5,119 bases of DNA from Verrucomicrobiota bacterium (GTDB taxonomy: Bacteria > Verrucomicrobiota > Verrucomicrobiia > Limisphaerales > UBA11320): contig VHDG01000343.1 in the NCBI GenBank assembly GCA_016871475.1, forward strand, positions 1 to 5,119, written 5' to 3'. Shown here piece by piece: positions 1-5,119 of the stretch. Every line of letters begins with the position of its first letter. Position 1 is the stretch's first letter. A program made the position numbers and the translations under genes. The notes beneath the pieces were generated by a model that was not told the DNA's origin, ran no database searches, and was given only the letters and a program-made list of their open reading frames with translations.

Positions 1-1206
1 AAGGAACACTGGAAATCCCATGGGGTCCTGGCTCCGAAAGTTGAGCTCGACCTGCCGGCAATGTTGAAACGAAAGGAGGGCGTCGTTTCCACACTGGCTC
101 AAGGCATCGACGGCTTGTTCAAGAAGAACAAGGTGACCCGCATTCTGGGCAAAGCGAGTTTCCAATCGCCCGGCACCCTCCTCGTGGAAGACCCGAACGG
201 TGGGGTTCCAACCAAAGTGGAGGCCAAACGCGTGTTGATCGCCACCGGCAGCAAATCCGCATCCCTCAAGGGAGTGGATGTCGATGGAATCCGGGTCTGC
301 ACCAGCACGGAGGCATTGTCGTTTTCCGAGGTCCCCAAACATCTTGTTGTCATTGGAGCGGGAGCGATCGGGCTCGAGCTCGGCTCTGTCTGGAGGAGAC
401 TGGGATCGCAAGTCACGGTCCTCGAGTATCTGGACCGGATTCTTCCGGGGATGGATGCCGAGATCGCAACGGAGGCCAAACGCACCTTTGAGAAGCAGGG
501 ATTGGAGTTCCAGTTGGGCACACGAGTGATTCGTGCGGCAGCAGATGGATCCAAAGCCGTTGTGGAATCGGAGGGGAGACCCGCCTTGACGTGTGATCGG
601 GTGTTATTGGCCACGGGCCGTGTGCCAAACACCGATGGACTGGGATTGGCGAGTATTGGTGTGAAGCCCGATGCTCGCGGGAGAATTCCCGTCGATGCGC
701 ACTATGCGACCACCGCCGTGGGAGTCCATGCCATTGGCGATGTGATCGCGGGCCCGATGTTGGCGCACAAGGCGGAGGAGGATGGCATCGCCTGTGTGGA
801 GCACATGATCACGGGGTTCGGCCATGTGAACTACGAGAGCATACCTGCGATTGTTTATACCGATCCGGAAATAGCGTCAGTGGGCCGATCGGAGGAGGAG
901 CTCAAAGCAGCTGCAGTCGATTACCGGAAGGGAACATTTCCGTTTGCAGCGAGTGGGAGAGCTCGGGCGATTGGGAAGACAGAGGGGAAGGTGAAAGTCC
1001 TGGCAGATTCGAAGACCGACCGGGTGTTGGGGGTGCATATCATTGGGGCGCACGCCGGTGATTTGATCGCCGAAGCGGCGATGGCCATGGCCTTCAAAGC
1101 GAGCGCGGAGGATATTGCGCGGGTGTGCCACGCACACCCGACACTGGCAGAGGGGATCAAGGAAGCCGCGATGGCCGCAGCATTCGGCCGCCCGCTGCAT
1201 CTTTGA
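1..1206 (+). CDS. lpdA: Dihydrolipoyl dehydrogenase (E3), 5'-truncated by window edge
   Basis: This is the cytoplasmic FAD flavoenzyme that reoxidises the dihydrolipoyl groups of pyruvate, 2-oxoglutarate or branched-chain dehydrogenase complexes (and glycine cleavage), passing electrons to NAD+. The frame is open from base 1, which starts mid-gene (KEHWKSHGVLAPKVELDLPA...), giving 401 residues; the family is usually about 465-475. The missing N-terminus would hold the first FAD-binding GxGxxG and the redox-active CxxxxC disulfide, so those cannot be checked. Visible by window residue number: FKKNKV near 40, an ATGS motif (81-84), the NAD-binding GAGAIG (119-124) followed by GLELG and the acidic strand end VLEYLDRILPGMD, the second FAD motif with AIGD followed by GPMLAHKAEEDG, and the C-terminal dimer interface with HAHPTLAE, whose His379 and Glu384 form the expected catalytic His-Glu pair. 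The internal ATG at 61 is not the true start, because family-like sequence precedes it. It ends in TGA, convergent with the minus-strand genes. The family call is secure; which complex it serves cannot be seen. Confidence 0.95.
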   Translation, partial: KEHWKSHGVLAPKVELDLPAMLKRKEGVVSTLAQGIDGLFKKNKVTRILGKASFQSPGTLLVEDPNGGVPTKVEAKRVLIATGSKSASLKGVDVDGIRVCTSTEALSFSEVPKHLVVIGAGAIGLELGSVWRRLGSQVTVLEYLDRILPGMDAEIATEAKRTFEKQGLEFQLGTRVIRAAADGSKAVVESEGRPALTCDRVLLATGRVPNTDGLGLASIGVKPDARGRIPVDAHYATTAVGVHAIGDVIAGPMLAHKAEEDGIACVEHMITGFGHVNYESIPAIVYTDPEIASVGRSEEELKAAAVDYRKGTFPFAASGRARAIGKTEGKVKVLADSKTDRVLGVHIIGAHAGDLIAEAAMAMAFKASAEDIARVCHAHPTLAEGIKEAAMAAAFGRPLHL

Positions 1207-1220
1207 TGCGCGGGCCGCAG

Positions 1221-1246
1221 CGGATCGGTCCGATCCGACCGATCCG
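1221..1246. repeat. Perfect 10-bp inverted repeat between convergent genes, possible bidirectional terminator
   Basis: CGGATCGGTC (1221-1230) is the exact reverse complement of GACCGATCCG (1237-1246), separated by the 6-base loop CGATCC. The right half overlaps a tandem direct repeat, CCGATCCGA twice (1230-1247). It lies in the 68-bp gap between the lpdA stop and the stop of the minus-strand gene, where a shared transcript end would be expected. No T-tract follows on either strand, so it is not a classical intrinsic terminator. It could be a Rho-assisted 3'-end hairpin, or one copy of a dispersed GATCCG-rich intergenic repeat. Confidence 0.6.
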
Positions 1247-1524
1247 ACTGATGCCGCCATCCCCGAACCCCTGATCATGGAGGGAGGATTACTCTGAAGA
1301 ACTCGGCTTCCCTGGGGTTTGTCCTCGGGATCACTGCCGACGCAGCCCGATCGCTGGCAATGACAGGCGGCCCGGCTACGACCCACTCGACGGGGTCAAG
1401 GGAACGGGATCGCTGGAGCCTATAAACCCTCCCGGGTATCGCGACCCATTCCAGGAAACCAGTGGTCGGGAAGCCCTCCGCTGGATTGACCCGTTGCAGC
1501 GTCAGTTTCACCCCAGGACCCGTC

Positions 1525-2078
1525 TCTGGATCGAAGAACACTGCATTGGCGATGGGCCGGTTTTGATTGAGGCTTGTAATCCGAAACTCGACACGGCCCT
1601 TGATGCTCCATGTCACGTAGTCGTCGTCACAGAAATCTGCGGAAATCGAAGGAACGAGAACCGAGTCAAGAATCTGCTCGAAGGTGGGCTCAATGACATC
1701 GACACGCTGGGATCGAGGAGGTAAGGCACGCCCGCACCCATCCCAGTCAGCAAAATAGATCGATGTGAGGCAGGATTTTCCTTCGTCGAGCTTTACCTGA
1801 AGGGAAGTGCCGTCGGGCCGAAACCAGGCGCCCAACATGCGCCCGGCAGAGGGTCTCCCAAACTCATCAACCCGGCGCAGCCCTCTTGGATCCACGGTGC
1901 TTCCCGTGAAAATGTGGGTTGATAACCCAGGCAGTTCCATGGAAGCCCATGTCGGAAGGCGTGCTCGATGCCCCGCGATGCTGAAACCCTCCGTTCCTAA
2001 AATCCGGTTCTCCCGGGAATCAATCCAGTCCCCCCCGAATACCCCCGGTTGGGGACCCGAGATCGTGGCCATGAAAAT
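1525..2078 (-). repeat. GDW/DPRG domain, copy 2 of the pseudogene
   Basis: The same landmarks as copy 1, more diverged: VFGGDW, GTEGFSIAGH, STVDPRGLRRVDE, MLGAWFRPDG, SIYFADWDG, RVDVIEP, YVTWSIKGRVEFRITS, NQNRPIANAVFFDPETG. It has extra residues between GDW and GTEGF and lacks the TQ before GDW. The similarity to copy 1 and to the copy at 4452-4922 is visible by eye only through these anchors, so the duplication is old. Confidence 0.68.
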
Positions 2079-2090
2079 GCGCCCGGCCTG
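2078..2090 (-). other. Probable 1-nt insertion (frameshift) restoring the original frame
   Basis: The upstream frame reads PTFSGFFVGGAGR and then turns into H/G-rich sequence (AHFHGHDLGSPTGG) with a stop at 2020-2022. The next frame picks up RIFMATISGPQPGVFGGDW and the second repeat domain. Removing one G from the GGG of minus-strand GGCCGGGCGC (plus-strand CCC at 2082-2084) joins them. The frame after this point equals the frame before 2784, so the two indels cancel. Confidence 0.72.
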
Positions 2091-2610
2091 CTCCACCAAC
2101 AAAGAAACCGCTGAAGGTTGGCCGACTTCCCGGCCGATCCTCGTTTAGGTTCTCCACCTGTATCGTCTTCCGACCCCACAGGCGGTAAAGGACGTATGTC
2201 CCTCGATCGGAAAGTTCGATTTCCTGTGACGACAATTCGACACCGCCGGCATCGTCGTCGAAGACCTTCACACGAAGCTCGGCACGCACGTTGTTCCAAT
2301 CCACCAGGTAGATTCCCGTGGGGTAAGGGATGGAAGGTGGCAATGAAACTTGGATCCTGAGGTTTTGATGCCCGAAAGCGGCAGCGGCCAAACGTCTCGC
2401 ACCGGGTCCAGGCAGCTCGAGTGCTCGAGGATCCGAAGACAGAGCAGCGAACTCCTCGTACGAAGCCCCCGCGACCTCGATGGTTCCGGGAAAAGTTTCC
2501 GATACCACTGGACCCTGCGCTGTGAACAAACAGGCCCCTTCGACACCATAAGCCGGCTTCCAGTCTCCTTGGGTCACAGAATCTACTCCCAGAAACGCTA
2601 TCGGTGTTGG
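2085..2610 (-). repeat. GDW/DPRG domain, copy 1 of the pseudogene
   Basis: Unnamed domain of about 170 residues directly after the formamidase-like domain. Landmarks in order: FLGVDSVTQGDWK..YG..G, SSDPRALELPG, a run of alternating hydrophobic residues, GIYLVDWNN, RVKVFDDDAGGVELSSQ, YVLYRLWG, IQVENLNEDRP and FSGFFVG. It lies entirely in the frame between the two indels. The pattern of short strands suggests a beta-sandwich; no catalytic residues are evident. The boundary at the second frameshift is approximate. Confidence 0.7.
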
Positions 2611-2774
2611 GGATGCTCCTTCATGTGAAAAGTGATGAAGGATGTTCCATGTCATCTGCTGAATCTTGGGAGAAACTCGGGACAACCGAGAGGGCGTGTA
2701 TCGGTGATTGAAGTCGTCCAATCCCCAAATCCATTGCATTGAACCGACGGCAAAAACCTCGGATCCCGAAGCAT

Positions 2775-2795
2775 GTTCATAAACGTGGAGTAGGC
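2775..2795 (-). other. Probable 1-nt deletion (frameshift) in the pseudogene
   Basis: Upstream of here the family-like reading is SSTAGARGTAYST; downstream it is VYEHASGSEVFAVGSMQW in another frame. Minus-strand TCCACGTTTATGAAC would join both parts as YST-VYEH if one G were restored (ACGGTTTAT), which places the loss at about 2784. Staying in the upstream frame loses all family similarity and hits a stop at 2652-2654. The exact base is inferred from the family pattern and could be off by several codons. Confidence 0.75.
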
Positions 2796-3239
2796 AGTCC
2801 CACGCGCCCCAGCGGTACTGCTGAACCGGGTGGAGGATAGTCGGATGGTTCCTTCAGGAGAAACGGGGCGATTTCGATCAATTCCGGTGGGGTAATTGTC
2901 CCACTCGCCGTCCACCTCATACCCAAGCAACCCGGGAAGCAACTCGCCGGCCTCAATACCCGTATGTGCATAGGAAAAATGGTCCGGGAGCGGATCAGGC
3001 ATTTTCAGATCGGCATCCAATGAGTTGTAGACGTACTGGGTGCCCAGGAGGTCGACCTCAGGACGTCCCACTCCTCTTCGCCAGAGATTCCTGGGAGGGC
3101 TCCCCCCTTTGTCACATGAAAAACTCCGCAACGAAGAATCAAACTGAATCCGCCAGTAACACGTATTGGCGGATAGCACTGCCAAATGAATCCCCGAGTC
3201 CCTGGCGGATTCGATCTGATTGCGCATTGGCTCCGACCA

Positions 3240-3270
3240 GTATTCATCGTGGCCCACGGAAAGAAACGCC
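3240..3270 (-). other. Putative metal-binding motif (VGHDEYW) of the formamidase-like domain
   Basis: The segment FLSVGHDEYWS is the best-known signature of the N,N-dimethylformamidase large-subunit family. In the characterised enzyme, His and Glu of an H-x-E pair bind a mononuclear ferric ion together with a Tyr (recalled, not checked here). The His, Asp and Glu are all present, so the active centre itself has not decayed. The motif lies 3' of the UAG and would not be translated without readthrough or reinitiation. Confidence 0.65.
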
Positions 3271-3374
3271 TTGACCTGTTTCCCTCCAGGAGTGGCCCCG
3301 AGGGAGTGAGTGTCGACGCTCGTGCAATACGTGACATCGCATCCCATCTTCTCCAACCATCGCATCAGATTGCA

Positions 3375-3377
3375 CTA
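3375..3377 (-). other. In-frame UAG stop inside the formamidase-like domain
   Basis: Minus-strand codons read GCC TGG TAG TGC AAT CTG ATG CGA TGG. The frame is unchanged on both sides: upstream is the N-terminal part of the domain (ending EPAW), downstream the expected continuation (CNLMRWLEKMGCDVTY). Relatives as I recall them have W-E-Y-N-x-x-R-W-L-E here, so the stop replaces Glu by a single GAG to TAG change. The truncated product would have 272 residues and lack the HDE metal motif. Confidence 0.85.
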
Positions 3378-4091
3378 CCAGGCAGGCTCAGTTCGGGCCC
3401 CGATCTGAACGAAAAACTCTCCCGTGCCTGCGGCAAAAGCCAACTCTGGCCGCTGAATCGAACTGTTTGTATGGCTGAACGGAAACGAAGGAGCCGCATA
3501 GGGTCGGTTGAAGGACACCACGGACGCATTTCGTGGGTAGTTGTAAAGGCTGCGTCCACCCCAAGGATTGTAGGCCTGCCATGTTGTCACGCTGCACTGG
3601 AACAGGAAGTCGCTCGACCTAAGATCTTCACGAACCACAAAGATGACACTGGACTCCAAACCAGAGGGCAGCGTGGTCAGCTTGGCGATGTAAACGCCGC
3701 TAACCGAGGATTCGGGCACTCGAAGCCGCCAGCTTTCGGACCAATCGCAATCAATCATGCCGGTGAGCGGGTCGGGAACCGGAACACGCTGCTTGTTGCT
3801 GGGAAGCACCACCTCTTCCTTTTCTCTCTCGACCGAAGGCCAACTCATTCGACGGCCTCCCTTCCCTCCATACCAGCCCAGTCTGAAGACCTCGATACGG
3901 AACTCGGGATCCGCCGCCGGATTCCTAACGTCCACAAAGAACTGTATCTCCTCACCTGTATTGACACTCGTAGCACCCGCATAGCCTTGGATCTCGGGTG
4001 TCCTGTCCGAGTCGGAACGGGGCCAGCCGGGCGTTGCAGGCTTTTTGACCAACCAATCCTCTGTGCCCAGCCTGGCATTCTCGGACAGAGT

Positions 4092-4193
4092 TCGTCCTGA
4101 ACCGGCACGAGCCAGGAGCGACAGGGAGAGAAAAGAGACCCGCAAAAAACACCCGAGACGTTGCCATCGTTGAAAATGACTCCTCGAGCGCAT
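4092..4193 (-). other. Signal peptide region of the broken formamidase-like gene
   Basis: From the ATG the reading is a basic n-region (MRSRSHFQRWQR), a hydrophobic core (LGCFLRVSFLSLSLL) and a probable signal peptidase I site after ALA-like residues (LARA before GSG, about codon 31). The first recognisable domain residues (SENARLGTEDW) follow at once. No lipobox cysteine is placed correctly, so a Sec signal is more likely than a lipoprotein signal. The cleavage site is inferred by eye. Confidence 0.7.
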
Positions 4194-4202
4194 CAATCAG
4201 AT

Positions 4203-5119
4203 TTAAGGCAGATCATCCACGATTCGAAAAAACAGCCGGGCGGGATTGTCTGATAGCTCCAGGGTGAGCTTCGACTCGAAAACTTCAGGAACAATGGGTT
4301 CCCCGAGATTCCGCCAGGAGGCCACCGACAAATCCTCGCTCACCTGAATTCTGCAAACTCGTCCGGGAACCGACCGCCACGTCAGGGTTACAACGATCTT
4401 ACCGTCCAGGAACTGCGGCACGATCGAATGGATGAGAGGCTTGATCACGGTGTCAGGGTCAAAGAACGCTCCACTGATCACTCCGTTGCCTTGCAAGGAC
4501 GTCAACTCCAGAATGACATCCCCCTGAATATACCAAGACATCCAGACACCGTTCCTGAACTCCTGCAACCACCGCTCATCCAACAATTTTCCAGTCTCGG
4601 CGTCCTTAATCTCAATTCGAGAAATGCGTATAAAGGAATCCCAGTCCAAACAATAGATGCTGAACATACCTGGACGACCATCGAGAAAAGCTGAACGATA
4701 GGTCACCTTCTCCGTATCGACCCAACAGGAAGCCAGGTTCCACAGCTCATCCGGGTGTTGAACTCCCCGAGGATCACTGACAGGAACCTCCCAGAGAAAT
4801 GTATATTCATCCACAGGACCGGCCTGGATGGGCCATGGAATCTGAGGGGGTAGAACCGGGATATGGAAACCTGTCCGCCCGTATTCTCCCTTCCATCGCC
4901 CCTGTGTCACTCGGTCTTCTCCGAGGAAGAAAGCCTTCGCCGGAGGCATTGCCAAGACGACCCGATGCACGGCACTCCGGGTGGTTTCTCCGAAATCATC
5001 CGTTGCCCGGGCTTGGAACTCGAACGACCCCGCCACAGCATGTGCCCACGTGAACCGGTAAGGAGAATTGCTACAGGTGCCAATATGTACTTCGTTGGCA
5101 AAAAACTCGACGTACTCAA
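4203..5119 (-). CDS. Exported modular protein with Ig-like domain, GDW/DPRG domain and verrucomicrobial C-terminal module; 5' end beyond window
   Basis: The frame is open through the right edge, giving 304 C-terminal residues; the GTG at 5036 is not the start because domain sequence precedes it. Residues 1 to about 57 are a bacterial Ig-like domain of the Big_7 type (EYVEFFANEVHIGT, SPYRFTWAHAVAGSFEF, ARATDDFGETT). Residues 66-222 are a GDW/DPRG domain (LGEDRVTQGRW, VSDPRGVQHPDE, SIYCLDWDS, IEIKDAETGKLLDE, VWMSWYIQGD, VISGAFFDPDT). Residues 226-304 are a module with LTWRSVPGRVCRIQVSEDL, SWRNLGEP and LFFRIVDDLP. No catalytic domain is visible; any enzymatic or binding part would be in the unseen N-terminus. 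Such Ig-plus-sandwich tails are typical of secreted or surface proteins. The TAA stop lies 9 bp upstream of the next gene's ATG, which suggests cotranscription. The specific function is unknown. Confidence 0.9.
   Translation of the reverse strand, partial: EYVEFFANEVHIGTCSNSPYRFTWAHAVAGSFEFQARATDDFGETTRSAVHRVVLAMPPAKAFFLGEDRVTQGRWKGEYGRTGFHIPVLPPQIPWPIQAGPVDEYTFLWEVPVSDPRGVQHPDELWNLASCWVDTEKVTYRSAFLDGRPGMFSIYCLDWDSFIRISRIEIKDAETGKLLDERWLQEFRNGVWMSWYIQGDVILELTSLQGNGVISGAFFDPDTVIKPLIHSIVPQFLDGKIVVTLTWRSVPGRVCRIQVSEDLSVASWRNLGEPIVPEVFESKLTLELSDNPARLFFRIVDDLP
4452..4922 (-). repeat. GDW/DPRG domain, copy 3 (in the upstream exported protein)
   Basis: About 157 residues, from LGEDRVTQGRW to GAFFDPDT. 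It is the best-preserved copy in the window and defines the order of anchors: TQGxWKxxYGxxG, SDPRG, a xxxLDW strand, an I-x-D-x-x-x-G-x-x-L-D strand pair, W-Y-I-Q-G-D-V and SGAFFDP. It sits between the Ig-like domain and the C-terminal module, the same relative position as copy 2 in the neighbouring gene. Confidence 0.72.

Larger units (their letters stand above)
1275..4193 (-). pseudogene. Secreted N,N-dimethylformamidase large-subunit-like protein with two repeat domains, interrupted by one nonsense codon and two compensating frameshifts
   Basis: Three ORFs (4193-3375, 3365-2652, 2739-1275 with one more frame switch) join into one gene of about 972 codons. In order: a signal peptide (codons 1 to about 31: basic start, hydrophobic CFLRVSFLSLSLLARA); a formamidase-like domain (about 38-520) with IQGYAGATSVN, FRLGWYGGKGG, SGVYIAKL, TTWQAYNPWGG, RWLEKMGCDVTY, FLSVGHDEYWS and SMQWIWGLDD; two GDW/DPRG domains (about 527-703 and 707-889); and a C-terminal module ending FFRVILPP. 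In dimethylformamidase the HDE sequence supplies His and Glu ligands to a mononuclear iron (from memory); both residues are kept here at about codons 315 and 317. The substrate of this extracytoplasmic homologue is unknown. Lesions: UAG at codon 273, a missing base near 2784, an extra base near 2083. The ATG at 4193 is preferred to the TTG at 4196; no strong Shine-Dalgarno precedes either. All domains remain well conserved, so the damage is recent or is sequencing error. If the lesions are errors, this is an intact gene. Confidence 0.85.

Noticed and set aside
99..632. Minus-strand ORF of 177 codons under lpdA
   Set aside because: It is antisense to the conserved NAD-binding region of lpdA and has a composition typical of a shadow frame.
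877..1386. Minus-strand ORF of 169 codons spanning the lpdA 3' end and the end of the next gene
   Set aside because: It overlaps two well-supported coding regions in the wrong frame or strand and shows no family pattern.
1807..2148. Plus-strand ORF of 113 codons
   Set aside because: It is antisense to the second repeat domain; no recognisable protein features.
2078..2790. Programmed ribosomal frameshifting at the two frame switches
   Set aside because: No slippery heptamer or obvious stimulatory hairpin is seen at either site, and two opposite shifts in one gene that also has a nonsense codon are better explained by mutation or sequence error.
1275..3365. Three independent genes rather than one broken gene
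   Set aside because: The pieces fit end to end as one family member, their apparent starts (ATG at 3365, ATG at 2739, TTG at 2102) fall inside conserved domains, and none has a ribosome-binding site that stands out.
3186..4100. Long plus-strand ORF of 304 codons opposite the broken gene
   Set aside because: Its translation resembles no family I know and it lies exactly antisense to conserved formamidase-like motifs (WYGGKGG, TTWQAYNPWGG). The coding signal is on the minus strand.
3952..4167. Alternative minus-strand start MATSRVFFAGLFSLPVAPG with a signal-like N-terminus
   Set aside because: It is in a different frame from the domain that follows and ends after 71 residues. The frame starting at 4193 gives both a signal peptide and the domain.
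1..5119. tRNA, rRNA, CRISPR array, insertion sequence or defence genes
   Set aside because: No cloverleaf-like, rRNA-like or regularly spaced repeat sequence, and no transposase motif, was found on either strand; nearly the whole window is accounted for by coding sequence.

Overview
The window most likely comes from a Verrucomicrobia-type bacterium (or a relative in the Planctomycetes/Verrucomicrobia group). This is inferred from protein style. Two minus-strand genes encode large exported modular proteins that share a C-terminal module with the pattern 'W..(I/V)PGR(V)..(R)(I/L)Q.S..L....W...G.P...FFR(I/V)'. From memory, such tails are abundant in Verrucomicrobia with large secretomes. Shine-Dalgarno signals are weak. 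There are no RNA genes, CRISPR arrays or insertion sequences.

Layout. (1) Positions 1-1206, plus strand: the 3' five-sixths of a dihydrolipoyl dehydrogenase gene (lpdA). It is intact in the window, and its N-terminus lies beyond the left edge. (2) Positions 1207-1274: a short gap between convergent genes, holding a perfect 10-bp inverted repeat overlapping a tandem CCGATCCGA repeat. (3) Positions 1275-4193, minus strand: one long gene for a secreted protein. It has a signal peptide, an N,N-dimethylformamidase large-subunit-like domain, two copies of an unnamed domain of about 155-190 residues (called here the 'GDW/DPRG' domain), and the shared C-terminal module. It reads as three separate ORFs, but these are pieces of one gene. 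It is interrupted by an in-frame UAG (3375-3377), a probable 1-nt loss near 2784 and a probable 1-nt gain near 2083. The two indels compensate each other. Without these lesions it would encode about 972 residues. (4) Positions 4203-5119, minus strand: the 3' end of a second exported modular protein, with a bacterial Ig-like domain, a third copy of the GDW/DPRG domain and the same C-terminal module. It ends 9 bp before the start of the broken gene, so the two probably form (or formed) a transcription unit running right to left.

How the parts relate. The lpdA product is a housekeeping E3 subunit of 2-oxo-acid dehydrogenase complexes and has no evident link to the two extracytoplasmic proteins. 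Those two are related to each other through their C-terminal halves. The most notable points are the recent-looking damage to the formamidase-like gene (or sequencing error that looks like it) and the thrice-repeated domain that I cannot assign to a named family. I see no convincing new multi-gene system here.
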